From positions 248,001 through 312,000 of the forward strand of contig NZ_BLAJ01000003.1 of NCBI RefSeq assembly GCF_009176305.1: DNA of 64,000 nt, read 5' to 3'. The notes under the pieces were generated by a model. The model searched no databases. It saw only the letters and a program-made list of their open reading frames with translations, and was not told the DNA's origin. Below, one piece after another: positions 34,430-43,208 of this stretch (position 1 is its first letter; each line of letters starts with the position of its first letter). The translations under genes were made by a program, and so were the position numbers. Source of the stretch: Martinezella dioscoreae (GTDB lineage Bacteria > Pseudomonadota > Alphaproteobacteria > Rhizobiales > Rhizobiaceae).

Positions 34430-34684
34430 TCACATCGGCACCTTCATCGTCACCTTGCGCGGGCGCTGCCCGTTGCCCTGAACGAGAACGGTGATGATGC
34501 AGCTGTCGCCGGACGGCTGTGCGGAAAGAAGCTGGCCACCGGTCTTGGCGACGACTTCCTCGGCTGCCTCGCTGCAATCGCTGTTGGCGCGCGCGACCAG
34601 GGTCGACGTCGGCGCTGGCGCCGGCAGAACAGACGAGCCGGCCAGGACGAGGGCCGCTGCTGCTATGCTTGAAAATGAGGCCAT
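34430..34684 (-). CDS. feuN: Small secreted protein, FeuN candidate
   Basis: An 84-residue protein with a signal peptide (M-A-S-F-S-S-I-A-A-A-A-L-V-L-A-G, cleavage near residue 20-32). The mature part has two cysteines (D-C-S-E-A and D-S-C-I-I) and a C-terminal basic strand R-P-R-K-V-T-M-K-V. ATG 34684 has GGAAG upstream. In S. meliloti the small periplasmic protein FeuN is encoded upstream of feuP and restrains FeuQ. Size, export signal and position match here. Identity is inferred from these; I could not compare sequences. Confidence 0.7.
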   Translation of the reverse strand: MASFSSIAAAALVLAGSSVLPAPAPTSTLVARANSDCSEAAEEVVAKTGGQLLSAQPSGDSCIITVLVQGNGQRPRKVTMKVPM

Positions 34685-35250
34685 GCTTCGGACTTCCCAC
34701 AGGGATATGAACTTGGCCGATTATTTACCCAAACACGTCTGAATGGCAAATGAATGGGCTGTAATTTTCGGCCAGCCGGGCGCAGGGGTCGTCCAGAGGA
34801 TTTTCTAAGCATTTGAAATTGTTGAATGTGGATCCGCTGCAGCGTGAGGACAGCAACCGTCTGTCGCTTCAGAACGCGGCATCGATACAATCTATCGGCG
34901 ATATGAGTGGACCGATGCATGCCCGGCTTCGCGAGCACTACGCGCGGAGCCGCCAGCTCAGCCATTTTTAATCATTCTTGCTTATCATCGGTTCATGTCG
35001 GCGAGATGAACCGCGCCCTCCCGTGACCAATGCAACTGGCCTGGAGACGCCTTATCGGCATAAGGCGTGATGATTTCCTTGAGTCCTTTGAATCGCTTGC
35101 CGCGATTTCCTCTCAAATTGAGTCCGGAGCTTCAAAAGTTGATTCAAGAACCTCAAGCCGAGAATCCGGTCGCGGACAATCCGATTCCGCTTGCATGCTC
35201 AATCCATTGAAAGGACTGGCGGGAAATAGTTCTGCCCCCGCGCCCGACAT
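34685..35250. other. Gene-poor intergenic region
   Basis: About 566 bases between the feuN candidate and the Dabb-domain gene. Open frames exist, including an 85-codon plus-strand frame from 35030 that runs into the Dabb gene, but none has protein-like composition. The feuN promoter should lie in 34700-34800. I see no tRNA, strong terminator or long repeat. Confidence 0.4.
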
Positions 35251-35559
35251 TCAGAAAGGTTCACGGACGGCCGTCGCCGTCTCGTAATCTGCGGCAATGC
35301 GCATTTCGCGCAGCGGCCGAACGCGCTCGATGGAGCGCTGGTAATTCGGATGGGCCTTGTAAGCCGCCAATGCCGCCTCGTTGTCGAATTCGCCGTAGAC
35401 CACAAGATCGACTTCGGTTCCGAGCTGATCGGTCTTGACGTTCGTGCCGATCTCCAAAAGCCGCGCATGCGGAATGGCCGTGAGGATCGAGAGGCCGGAA
35501 CGGACCTCCTCAAGCTTGGCGCGATCGGGAACGGTAAAGAAGACGATATGACGGATCAC
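35251..35559 (-). CDS. Dabb-domain (stress-responsive A/B barrel) protein
   Basis: A 102-residue single-domain protein starting at GTG 35559, which has AAGGAG eight bases before it. The N-terminal M-I-R-H-I-V-F-F-T strand, the central V-D-L-V-V-Y-G-E-F-D and A-Y-K-A-H-P-N-Y-Q are the hallmark segments of the Dabb ferredoxin-like barrel. Members dimerise, and some have roles in stress response or polyketide cyclisation; most bacterial ones are uncharacterised. It is a single gene, divergent from the MmcQ/YjbR gene. No function is assigned. Confidence 0.85.
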   Translation of the reverse strand: MIRHIVFFTVPDRAKLEEVRSGLSILTAIPHARLLEIGTNVKTDQLGTEVDLVVYGEFDNEAALAAYKAHPNYQRSIERVRPLREMRIAADYETATAVREPF

Positions 35560-35684
35560 GCGGCGGCTCCTTGTGCATATGCGAGGGCATCGCGCGATAC
35601 CATGTGGACAGGCTCAATTCAATAAACTCACCATCTCGTCGTAGAACCGTTTGGTCGCACCCTTTTCAAGCCTCCATTTACTGC

Positions 35685-36041
35685 ATGGAAGGAGATGATA
35701 CTGTCGCGGCCATGACCGACGAGGAGCTTGCATCCCTCGCCCTCGGCTTGCCTGAAACGGCAGAGGGCTCGCATTTCGGCACCCGTGACTTTCGCGTGCG
35801 GGGCAAAATCTTCATGACACTTCGCGAACCGGATTTCTGCGTCGTCAAGCTGACGCCCGACCAGCAGCAGATGGCTTCGGCCATCATGCCAAGGCATGTC
35901 GCCGCTGTGCCCGGCAGCTGGGGCCAGAAAGGATGGACGCGACTTTTCCATCGCGATGCCGGAAACGAGGAGATTAAAAGGCTCTTGCGCCAGGCTTGGC
36001 GAAATGTGGCGTCGAAATCTATGGCTTTGCCGGAGGATTAG
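35685..36041 (+). CDS. MmcQ/YjbR-family protein
   Basis: A 118-residue protein with the MmcQ/YjbR fold: an N-terminal helix A-L-G-L-P-E-T, then [24 protein letters not shown] and the C-terminal [11 protein letters not shown]. The family resembles a CyaY-like, double-wing DNA-binding fold; its role is undefined. ATG 35685 gives a sensible length. ATG 35712 (M-T-D-E-E-L) is equally possible and is the usual family N-terminus. The last 23 bases overlap the convergent YcgN-type gene. Confidence 0.8.
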   Translation: MEGDDTVAAMTDEELASLALGLPETAEGSHFGTRDFRVRGKIFMTLREPDFCVVKLTPDQQQMASAIMPRHVAAVPGSWGQKGWTRLFHRDAGNEEIKRLLRQAWRNVASKSMALPED

Positions 36042-36507
36042 GCATCATGTCATCCTCGATGGTCAGTGGCCAGTCGACGACATAATCCTCGAAATCGTCA
36101 AGATCGACATCGTTCTCGCTGACGGTGCGCCCTTGGGCGGAAACACCGGCGATATGCACTGTTTCCGGATCACCCGAGATCAGCGGATGCCACCAGTAGA
36201 GATCCCGGCCCTCATTGACGAGGCGATAGGCGCAGGTGGGCGGGAGCCATTCCAGTTCCGGAACCTTCTCCGGCGTCAACTGTACGCAGTCGGGCACGAA
36301 ATCCCAGCGGTTCGGGTAGCTGGTGCAACGACAGCTTTCGCCGTCCATCAGCTTGCAGCGGATCGAGGTGAAATAGACGTCGCCGCTATCCCACTCCTCG
36401 AGCTTGTTGAGACAACAGAGGCCACAGCCGTCGCAAAGGCTTTCCCATTCCGACGGGCTCATTTCCGCCAGGGTCTTGCTTTTCCAGAAGGGTATCTCGT
36501 CTGTCAT
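36019..36507 (-). CDS. YcgN/YkgJ-family cysteine-cluster protein (UPF0260)
   Basis: A 162-residue protein. The cysteine cluster C-D-G-C-G-L-C-C near residues 26-33 is followed by further cysteines (C-K-L, C-R-C-T-S-Y, D-C-V-Q-L, C-A-Y-R) and conserved W and H residues. This is the UPF0260/YcgN pattern thought to bind a metal cluster. ATG 36507, following GAGGA, gives the standard M-T-D-E-I-P-F-W start; the frame reaches 36525. Function is not established. Its 3' end overlaps the convergent MmcQ/YjbR gene by 23 bases. Confidence 0.87.
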   Translation of the reverse strand: MTDEIPFWKSKTLAEMSPSEWESLCDGCGLCCLNKLEEWDSGDVYFTSIRCKLMDGESCRCTSYPNRWDFVPDCVQLTPEKVPELEWLPPTCAYRLVNEGRDLYWWHPLISGDPETVHIAGVSAQGRTVSENDVDLDDFEDYVVDWPLTIEDDMMPNPPAKP

Positions 36508-36673
36508 CATCGTCGTCCTCGCCACCCGGCAAAGGGAATTCGGGCTGCGGCATGCATGTCTCTTGTTCTTTTCTCTAAATCAACCAATTATTCAATTAGC
36601 CGTTCTATGAGATAATGGGCTTTGCGTGTGCCACAAGGAGACACGCGGCAGTAATGTGGTCGGGAAGTAGAGC

Positions 36674-38893
36674 GTGGAAGACCCATCCAATCCAGAAAAC
36701 GGGCCGAAGATGGAGCCCGAGACGCCTAAGGATAACGGGGCCGAGAAGCCGCGGCGTCGCAAGCGCTATTTCTTTTTGCGCCTTGATTCATGGATCGACT
36801 CCACGTTGTGGAATGCAGGCTTCGGTCTCGCCGAGGCATGGGAGGAGATCACCATCTTCTTCCGCCGCTTCCGCGTTCGCGGCTGGAAACGCGTCTTTTT
36901 CGAACTGCTCGGTGAAGGCCTGACGCTGGGGACGGCCAGCTCCGTCGTCATGCTGATGCTCGCCATGCCGGCCTTCGAGGCGACGCAGGGCGACTGGCGC
37001 AACCGCGGCAATTTCGCCGTCACCTTTCTCGACCGCTACGGCAACGTCATCGGCCATCGCGGCATCATTCACGAGAATTCCGTGCCGGTAGACCAGCTGC
37101 CGGACTATTTCGTCAAGGCGGTGCTGGCGACCGAGGACCGGCGCTTCTTCGACCATTTCGGCATCGACGTCATCGGCCTGTTCCGCGCGGTCACCGTCAA
37201 TGCGCAGGCCGGCGGCGTCGTTCAGGGCGGCTCGACACTGACGCAGCAGCTTGCCAAGAACATCTTCCTCAGCAATGAGCGCTCCATCGAACGCAAGGTC
37301 AAGGAAGCCTTCCTGGCGATCTGGCTCGAGGCCAATCTCTCCAAGAAGGAGATCCTGAGCCTCTATCTCGACCGCACCTATATGGGCGGCGGCACCTTCG
37401 GCGCAGCGGCGGCGGCGCAATTCTATTTCGGCAAGAGCATCACTGACGTCAATCTGGCGGAAGCCGCGATGCTCGCCGGCCTCTTCAAGGCGCCGGCAAA
37501 ATATGCGCCGCACGTCAACCTGCCGGCGGCGCGCGCCCGCGCCAACGACGTGCTGTCCAATCTCGTGCAAAGCGGGCTGATGACCGAGGGACAAGTGATC
37601 GCCGCGCGACGCAACCCGGCTTCGGTGGTCGACCGAGCTCAGATCGAATCCCCGGATTATTTCCTCGATTGGGCCTTCGATGAAGTGCAGAGGCTTGCTA
37701 CGCGGTTCCCCGAGCGCTCGCTGATCGTGCGCACCACCATCGATATGGGGCTGCAGAAGGCGGCGGAGGATTCGGTTCAATCCAGCCTGATGGAGTTCGG
37801 CGAGCGCTATAAGGCCAAACAGGGCGCCTCCGTCGTCATCGAAAATGGCGGCGCTGTGCGCGCCATGGTCGGCGGCAGCGACTATGGCGAAAGCCAGTTC
37901 AACCGCGCGACCAAGGCGCTGCGCCAGCCCGGTTCGTCCTTCAAGATCTATACCTATTCGGTCGCGATGGAAAACGGCATGACGCCCACCTCCACCATCG
38001 TCGATGCGCCGATCAGCTGGGGCAACTGGAGCCCGCATAATTACGAAAACCGCTACGAAGGCAAGGTGACGCTCACCCAGGCGCTGACGCAATCGATCAA
38101 CACTATCCCCGTGCGGCTCGCCAAGGAGAAATTCGGCATTCAGCCGATCCGTAACATGGCCAAGGCCATGGGCGTGGAAACGCCGATCCGCAACGACAAG
38201 ACCATTCCGATCGGCACATCGGAAGTAACCGTCCTCGATCAGGCGACAGCCTATGCGGTGTTTCCGGCCAACGGCATGCAGTCGCGCCGCCACGGCATCG
38301 AGCAGATCACCGGCTATGACGGCAAGGTGCTCTACGATTTCGGCCGGGACGAGGCGCCAGCCAAGCGGGTTTTGAGCGAAAAAGCCACGTCATACATGAA
38401 CCAGATGCTGACGCAGGTTCCCGTGATCGGCACCGGCCGCAAAGCAGCCCTCGACAACGGCATCGTGGTCGGCGGCAAGACCGGCACCACGCAGGCCTAT
38501 CGTGACGCCTGGTTCATCGGCTTTACCGGCAACTACACCTGCGCTGTCTGGTTCGGGAATGACGACTATACCTCCACGAACAACATGACGGGCGGCACGC
38601 TGCCGGCCATGACCTTCAAGAAGATCATGGATTACGCCAATCAGGGCATCGTGCTGAAGCCGATCCCGGGCATCACCAACCCCTTCCCCGTGCAGAAGCC
38701 GCAAACAGTTGCGGCCAAGAAGCCCGCCGACCCCGCCAGTAGCGCCCTGCCGCCGCTGGTGCGCCCGCGCTCGCTTTCGGTAGACTCCACGAATATCCTG
38801 CGCGATATCGGCGAAAGGCTGAAGGCGGCGACACCGCTCGGCGCGCAGAAGGTGGCGACGGCGGAGCATCGCAGCATGACTGCGCCTGAGTGA
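36674..38893 (+). CDS. Class A penicillin-binding protein (PBP1-type transglycosylase/transpeptidase)
   Basis: A 739-residue bifunctional peptidoglycan synthase. A basic cytoplasmic N-terminus (R-R-R-K-R) and one transmembrane helix (about 82-102) lead to the GT51 domain with catalytic E154 in A-T-E-D-R-R-F-F and G-G-S-T-L-T-Q-Q-L-A-K-N. The transpeptidase has S421-x-x-K (S-S-F-K), S-I-N and K-T-G-T. It polymerises and cross-links lipid II in the periplasm. GTG 36674 is taken as start; ATG 36710 is the alternative. A Pro/Ala-rich tail follows residue 680. Together with a distant PG-binding gene at 43.2 kb it is the cell-wall component of the window. Confidence 0.94.
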   Translation: MEDPSNPENGPKMEPETPKDNGAEKPRRRKRYFFLRLDSWIDSTLWNAGFGLAEAWEEITIFFRRFRVRGWKRVFFELLGEGLTLGTASSVVMLMLAMPAFEATQGDWRNRGNFAVTFLDRYGNVIGHRGIIHENSVPVDQLPDYFVKAVLATEDRRFFDHFGIDVIGLFRAVTVNAQAGGVVQGGSTLTQQLAKNIFLSNERSIERKVKEAFLAIWLEANLSKKEILSLYLDRTYMGGGTFGAAAAAQFYFGKSITDVNLAEAAMLAGLFKAPAKYAPHVNLPAARARANDVLSNLVQSGLMTEGQVIAARRNPASVVDRAQIESPDYFLDWAFDEVQRLATRFPERSLIVRTTIDMGLQKAAEDSVQSSLMEFGERYKAKQGASVVIENGGAVRAMVGGSDYGESQFNRATKALRQPGSSFKIYTYSVAMENGMTPTSTIVDAPISWGNWSPHNYENRYEGKVTLTQALTQSINTIPVRLAKEKFGIQPIRNMAKAMGVETPIRNDKTIPIGTSEVTVLDQATAYAVFPANGMQSRRHGIEQITGYDGKVLYDFGRDEAPAKRVLSEKATSYMNQMLTQVPVIGTGRKAALDNGIVVGGKTGTTQAYRDAWFIGFTGNYTCAVWFGNDDYTSTNNMTGGTLPAMTFKKIMDYANQGIVLKPIPGITNPFPVQKPQTVAAKKPADPASSALPPLVRPRSLSVDSTNILRDIGERLKAATPLGAQKVATAEHRSMTAPE

Positions 38894-39108
38894 CCAACCC
38901 TCCCGGAAACTGTACTGCAACGCGAGGCAGGTGACGGCGGCAAACCTGCCGTCGAATTGAAGGATGGAAGCCGGCGTTTTGGATGCCCACTGCCGTTCCC
39001 GATCTTGCCTATTGTTCCCAAGACAGCCGTAAATAGTGGCTTGCCCTTCCCCCTACCGCCAGAATCAGGAATAAATCGACACTGATTTGTCACGAGGACG
39101 ATCCTAGG

Positions 39109-39696
39109 GTGTTCCGAGTTCCCCTTCTTGTTGCGCTTTCGCTTGTCATCGCCTTTGGCGGCGGTATCGTGTTCACGCTTCTGGCGTTGGATGCCACCTC
39201 CGGCTTCGGCGCGATCAAGCTTGGCGCCTGGCAGGCGTTCCCCGAAACGCAGACGGCGGATGCGGACCCTTATGCGAAATCGCATCGAGCACGCGCGGGG
39301 CGTTTGCTGTACGGCACAGCCGAGGGGCTGGTGTTTACCGCCTCCGACGATGACAGCAAAGCGCGGCTGACCGCAAATTGCACCTACCGCATCAGCGGCC
39401 AGACGCCACCGGCAAGGCTTTGGACCCTCTTTATCGCCGGCAATGACGGCCGGCCGATCGAAGATGCTGCCGGTCGCCCTTCCACCATCAATTCCTGGGT
39501 GGTGCTGCGCAAGCCGGATTCGACCTTCAACATCACGGTTTCATCCAGTCCCCAGGCGGGCAACTGGCTCGCCCTGCCGCCATCTGGCAATTTCCGCCTG
39601 GTATGGACGCTCCTGGATTCGCCGGCGGCCAGCAATTCCGGCCTGATCGATCTCGGCATGCCGAAACTCGAGAAGATCGGATGCGGCAATGTTTAG
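39109..39696 (+). CDS. DUF1214-domain membrane protein
   Basis: A 195-residue protein. An N-terminal transmembrane helix or signal anchor (about 4-27) is followed by a periplasmic beta-rich domain with W-T-L-F-I-A-G-N-D-G-R, S-T-I-N-S-W-V-V-L-R and N-W-L-A-L-P-P-S-G-N-F-R-L, the DUF1214 pattern. Family function is unknown; it is often next to DUF1254. It overlaps the following DUF1254 gene by eight bases. The frame starts at GTG 39109, which fits the hydrophobic N-terminus. Confidence 0.85.
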   Translation: MFRVPLLVALSLVIAFGGGIVFTLLALDATSGFGAIKLGAWQAFPETQTADADPYAKSHRARAGRLLYGTAEGLVFTASDDDSKARLTANCTYRISGQTPPARLWTLFIAGNDGRPIEDAAGRPSTINSWVVLRKPDSTFNITVSSSPQAGNWLALPPSGNFRLVWTLLDSPAASNSGLIDLGMPKLEKIGCGNV

Positions 39697-40237
39697 ATTC
39701 GTCTTCGCGATCCTCACCGGCCTATTCGGCGCGGTGCTGCTGCATATCATCATCATTCTGTCGCTGCCGCATTTCTCCGATCGGGACGCCTATACGCGTG
39801 TATCGGACGAGGGTGACGAAAATCATTTCTACATGCTCGACAACAAAGATGACGATGCGGGGCTTTCCAATATCGATCCCTACATCCGCACGGCCGTCTG
39901 CGCCTTCGACATCGAGGATACGCCCGTTCATCTGACCGCGAAGGGCAAGGTGCCGTTCTGGTCGCTTGCCATCTATGACGCGGCATCCAATGAAGTGTTC
40001 AGCATGAGCGACCGTACGTCGGTCGGCGGAACGCTAGATTTGCTGCTTGCATCGCCTGTCCAGCTAACTGGCATACGCAAGGCACTGCCACCCGCGCTTG
40101 CCCAATCGATCCTGGTGGAAGTGCCGCGGGCTCAAGGCTATGCGGTGCTGCGCACCATGGCGCCGCAAGCAAGTTTCGACGATGCGGCGCAAGAATTTCT
40201 CTCCGAGGCCGGCTGTGACGAATTCGACAATGGCTGA
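39689..40237 (+). CDS. DUF1254-domain membrane protein
   Basis: A 182-residue protein. An N-terminal helix (about 4-27) is followed by a periplasmic domain with D-P-Y-I-R-T-A-V-C-A-F, P-F-W-S-L-A-I-Y-D and the segment R-A-Q-G-Y-A-V-L-R-T. This corresponds to a short DUF1254 protein, as found coupled to DUF1214 in alphaproteobacteria. Starting eight bases inside the upstream gene, it is co-translated. The pair probably works together in the envelope; the role is unknown. The stop lies within a small tandem repeat (40233-40276). Confidence 0.82.
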   Translation: MFRFVFAILTGLFGAVLLHIIIILSLPHFSDRDAYTRVSDEGDENHFYMLDNKDDDAGLSNIDPYIRTAVCAFDIEDTPVHLTAKGKVPFWSLAIYDAASNEVFSMSDRTSVGGTLDLLLASPVQLTGIRKALPPALAQSILVEVPRAQGYAVLRTMAPQASFDDAAQEFLSEAGCDEFDNG

Positions 40238-40276
40238 GATCTTTTGGAGCTGAGATCTTAGGAGCTAAAATCTTTG
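40233..40276. repeat. Three imperfect 13-16 bp direct repeats
   Basis: Units GCTGAGATCTTTTGGA (40233-40248), GCTGAGATCTTAGGA (40249-40263) and GCTAAAATCTTTG (40264-40276) follow in tandem over the DUF1254 stop codon. Origin by slippage is likely. No function is evident. Confidence 0.6.
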
Positions 40277-40417
40277 GCTGAAAACCCCGGCTCCAGAATT
40301 GTACTGCGGGAAGCTGACGGCTCGTGGCGAGTGGCGCCAGCAAGCGCTATTCGGCTGGATTGCAGCGACAACTGGCAGGCGCGAAAACTCGCCACGCACT
40401 CGCATATGTTGAAGCGC

Positions 40418-40585
40418 TTACTTTCCCTTTGCCCGCTTCGGGCCTGCCCCGGGGCGATGCGTTGGCGTATCAAGATGCTCGTAACGTACGCCGGTGAACA
40501 ATAGTATCTTTGCCTCCACCGGTTCCTTCTGGGCGCGCGGCGGCAGGCGCAATCGCCAACCCGAAAGAGATATGATCTTTGCCAT
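40418..40585 (-). CDS. Small conserved-looking protein, 55 residues
   Basis: ATG 40585 has GGAGA a few bases upstream. The frame stays open to 40648, but the SD decides the start. The product begins M-A-K-I-I-S-L-S-G-W-R-L-R-L-P-P and contains E-A-K-I-L-L-F-T-G-V-R-Y-E, then a basic, proline-rich tail. Composition is protein-like and the reading frame has a G/C-rich third position. I recognise no domain. It stands alone between the DUF1254 gene and a long intergenic region. Confidence 0.55.
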   Translation of the reverse strand: MAKIISLSGWRLRLPPRAQKEPVEAKILLFTGVRYEHLDTPTHRPGAGPKRAKGK

Positions 40586-41090
40586 TCTCGTCTCCATTAA
40601 CGTCTCGAGACGGATGAACCTGCGACTTGATTTCACCCTGCCCGCCACTGAAGCGGACTAACGCTCCCCTCCATTCCAGCCTTTGTTTTGGGCTTCAATG
40701 GAGGCATCCGCGCCTTCTCACGGCATTTCCCTTACACCGTGGCATGAGCACCGATTTTTCGGCTTCCATGCTGTCTTTACACTCGATCACATTCTGCCAA
40801 TGGCTGCTTTCAAGCGGAATTCAGACATATCGCAGTTAACAGAATGCTAATTCTCATCGCTCGTCATGCTCTATTAACGCCGTGACGGCGGCTTTGGTTT
40901 CATCGGCTGTTGAAAAATTGCGGAACGCGCTTTTGCCACGAAAACGAGCAATATCATGCTCTTAACTCAACAGACGATCCGGCGGGCACATGGAAAGCGC
41001 GAATACCACGTTGCAGAAAAGCGTCACACAAATATTATTTGCGCTCACGAAAAATTAACGTAATGTAAGGTCGTAATTCGAGGGCAATCA
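40586..41090. other. Intergenic region with increasing A+T content
   Basis: About 505 bases without a convincing gene. The right half (40840-41085) is A+T-rich and contains several TTAAC/TTAA segments, for example at about 40838-40842 and 41056-41060. These could be promoter or CtrA-type half-sites for the small gene at 41091, but none matches a full consensus. A 70-codon frame from 40627 does not look like a gene. Confidence 0.35.
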
Positions 41091-41297
41091 ATGTTTGCGG
41101 CGGGCAGTTCCGTCTTTTCACCGGAGGACGTCACCGTCTTGCGCGATGCGCTGGATGGGTGGTGCCTGGAAAAGCGGATCGATATTAGAAGCACGGAAGC
41201 CCAGTTCGCGGCCACGGCGGCAATCGGCCTTTTTCAATCCGGCTACAACACCTCGGAAAAGCTGCTCGCAGCCTTGCGCGAGCATAAGGGCATCTGA
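41091..41297 (+). CDS. Small conserved-looking protein, 68 residues
   Basis: ATG 41091 to TGA. The product is acidic-amphipathic and well composed for a folded helical domain: S-P-E-D-V-T-V-L-R-D-A-L-D-G-W-C, then A-T-A-A-I-G-L-F-Q-S-G-Y, then L-L-A-A-L-R-E-H-K. Codon use matches neighbouring genes, and it is preceded by an A+T-rich promoter-like region. The upstream GAGGG (41079-41083) can serve as ribosome site. I recognise no family with confidence. It is monocistronic. Confidence 0.6.
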   Translation: MFAAGSSVFSPEDVTVLRDALDGWCLEKRIDIRSTEAQFAATAAIGLFQSGYNTSEKLLAALREHKGI

Positions 41298-41590
41298 AGA
41301 ATCCCACCTGCATCAAGAAGCCGGATCTCCGCTTTTGCAGCGAGTGACATCGCTTTTGACTATCTCCACAACAGAAGCACTCATAGGTTGAATTTGCCTG
41401 TAAGCACCTATGCCCAGAAAGGTTTTCCACAGGTCCGCTTTCGCCCCAAACTGCCGTCCATGCGGCCAAAAAGCCGCTGCACTCCTCGCGCAAGCTTAAC
41501 GCGCAATTTTTATTCGGATTTTAATAAAGTTTTCACGAACCATTAACCCTGCCGGCCTTAGTCTTTGGCGAAAGCCAGATAAGGACGACC

Positions 41591-41803
41591 GTGTCCATAC
41601 CCGTTTCGACAGTCATCATCGAGGACGCTCTCTTTATCGAAAGAGTCGTTCCGTTCGACTGGAGCGAAGCAAAGCGGAAGCCATGGTCGACCTTCGGGCT
41701 CCCTGCTTTTTTGTTCGGCGTATCAGTATGGGTGTTGGCGTGCGTGATCGGTTTAGAGACCTTGAAGAGCCTGCGACTGTCCGCAAGAAGGACGTGGTTC
41801 TGA
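41591..41803 (+). CDS. Possible small membrane protein, 70 residues, coupled to DUF2336 gene
   Basis: The frame runs from GTG 41591, with AAGGA at 41581-41585 five bases before it, to TGA 41801-41803. Residues about 36-57 (G-L-P-A-F-L-F-G-V-S-V-W-V-L-A-C-V-I-G-L) form one clear transmembrane helix after a charged cytoplasmic start. Third codon positions are G/C-rich, more so than in the overlapping frame. The stop overlaps ATG 41803 of the next gene as TGATG. The alternative is that this stretch is the 5' part of a longer DUF2336 gene in another frame. Evidence is suggestive only. Confidence 0.4.
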   Translation: MSIPVSTVIIEDALFIERVVPFDWSEAKRKPWSTFGLPAFLFGVSVWVLACVIGLETLKSLRLSARRTWF

Positions 41804-42744
41804 TGGCGACGATCACCAGCTTCGAAGGCATGGGCCATCCGTCCAAATCGGAACTTCGCCAATTTGCCGAGCTTTTCACCCCCGTTTTCCAGGCATCTTC
41901 GGACGAGGCAAAGCGGCAGGCGGTTGCCGCCCTCTCCCAATGTGAAACCGTGCCCCAGGCAGTTGCCCTGTTCATCGGCTGTCAGCCGATCGCCATTGCC
42001 GCTCCGTTCCTCACGAGTTCGCAGGCGATCGACGACGATACACTCATCACCATCGCTCGCACGCAAGGGGCCGCTCATGCCCGAGCAATCGTCCGCCGCT
42101 CATCCCTTTCCCCCAAAGTCATAGACGCACTTGTCGGTCTGCATCAGGCCGAGCCGGAACGCGGCATGACAGTACAGGAGCAGCCAGCTGATGTAATTTC
42201 ATCGCAGGCCGAGGCGGAAACCGAACGGCAGTCACGCGAAGAAATCCTGCGCCAGCAGATCAAACAGGCTGCGCGCCATCTCAACCGCGATGACAGCGAC
42301 CGGCTCGGTCTGCGCAGCCTTAGCGAGACGCAGGAAGCGCTGCTCGTCCGCTTTGCGCGCGAGCGCGATGCGGTGCAATTCGCAACGACGCTCGCCGATG
42401 CCCTTTCCTCCAGCTACTGGCTTGCTGAACGCATCCTGCTCGACACTTCGGGGCAACAGCTCGCCGTCACGCTCGTCAGCCTCGGCATGGGCATCGCCGA
42501 TGCCGTCTACTCGCTGGAGCGCTTCTATCCGCATCTGGCCGAACGACATGGCAGCGTCAGCCGGGCATGGCTGGTGCTCGATGATATCGACTCGGAAGAG
42601 AGCCAGGCGCGCGTCGAGGCATGGCGTCGCGCTGACAGCTATACCTATCTGCCGCAGGAAAAGCCGGCGCTGCGTCCTGCAGCGCCGTTGTTCGGGGCAA
42701 AATCAGGTCCTCTCCGCGAATTGCGTGTGGCAAACCGTCGATAA
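41803..42744 (+). CDS. DUF2336-domain protein
   Basis: A protein of about 313 residues from ATG 41803, which has AAGAAGGA at 41785-41792. The same frame is open from ATG 41683 and 41728, which would give 353 or 338 residues. Helical repeats dominate (E-L-R-Q-F-A-E-L-F, A-V-A-A-L-S-Q-C, A-R-A-I-V-R-R-S-S-L-S-P-K-V-I-D-A-L). This is the alpha-solenoid pattern of DUF2336, an alphaproteobacterial family of unknown role, in which some members have been linked to motility or signalling. It converges on the DUF1491 gene with seven bases between stops. Confidence 0.8.
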   Translation: MATITSFEGMGHPSKSELRQFAELFTPVFQASSDEAKRQAVAALSQCETVPQAVALFIGCQPIAIAAPFLTSSQAIDDDTLITIARTQGAAHARAIVRRSSLSPKVIDALVGLHQAEPERGMTVQEQPADVISSQAEAETERQSREEILRQQIKQAARHLNRDDSDRLGLRSLSETQEALLVRFARERDAVQFATTLADALSSSYWLAERILLDTSGQQLAVTLVSLGMGIADAVYSLERFYPHLAERHGSVSRAWLVLDDIDSEESQARVEAWRRADSYTYLPQEKPALRPAAPLFGAKSGPLRELRVANRR

Positions 42745-42751
42745 GGACGGC

Positions 42752-43111
42752 TCAATCCAGCGAATTGGCGCGGAAACCGGCCAATGGGACGATATCGGTG
42801 ATATCGTCCGTTTCCAGTTCGACGATCCATAAATCAGGATCGAATTTCAGCTCGCGATCAAGGGTTTCGCGGATTTCCTGCGGTTCCTTCCGCTCGATGC
42901 GGATCTCGAAGAGCCGCTTCCCGCTCTCCTCCTCATCGAACAGGCTCTGCGGTGCCGGCGCATAGAGGGTCTCCGATCCATCGCGGAAACGTTGGCGGAT
43001 AAAGATCGCGCCAGCCTGCTCCTCGCCCTTGTGCTCGACAGCGGCAAAATCCCCACGCGCAAACAAGCGGCGGACAAGGGCGGAAACAAAGATGTCGCTG
43101 CGCAATCTCAT
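42752..43111 (-). CDS. DUF1491-family protein
   Basis: A 119-residue protein starting M-R-L-R-S-D-I-F-V-S-A-L-V-R-R, the standard DUF1491 beginning, so ATG 43111 is used although the frame reaches 43141. Further family marks are G-A-I-F-I-R-Q-R-F, L-Y-A-P-A-P-Q-S-L-F-D-E and the C-terminal D-L-W-I-V-E-L-E. It is a conserved cytoplasmic alphaproteobacterial protein of unknown function, often near peptidoglycan-binding and kinase genes as here. It follows the PG-binding gene on the same strand after a 97-base gap. Confidence 0.88.
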   Translation of the reverse strand: MRLRSDIFVSALVRRLFARGDFAAVEHKGEEQAGAIFIRQRFRDGSETLYAPAPQSLFDEEESGKRLFEIRIERKEPQEIRETLDRELKFDPDLWIVELETDDITDIVPLAGFRANSLD

Positions 43112-43208
43112 GCCCGAGCTATAGCGATGCATGCTCGCCAAGGCAATTGAAGCCGCCTGCAGCGCATAGTCGCCACCAGGTTTGCGGCAGAGGCTTGTAC
43201 CGCGGGCT

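Noticed and set aside
35030..35287. 85-codon plus-strand ORF
   Set aside because: Ser/Arg-rich translation with no domain, no good ribosome site, and it runs into the well-supported Dabb gene on the other strand.
36788..38293. 501-codon minus-strand open frame
   Set aside because: Antisense to the class A penicillin-binding protein, which has intact catalytic motifs.
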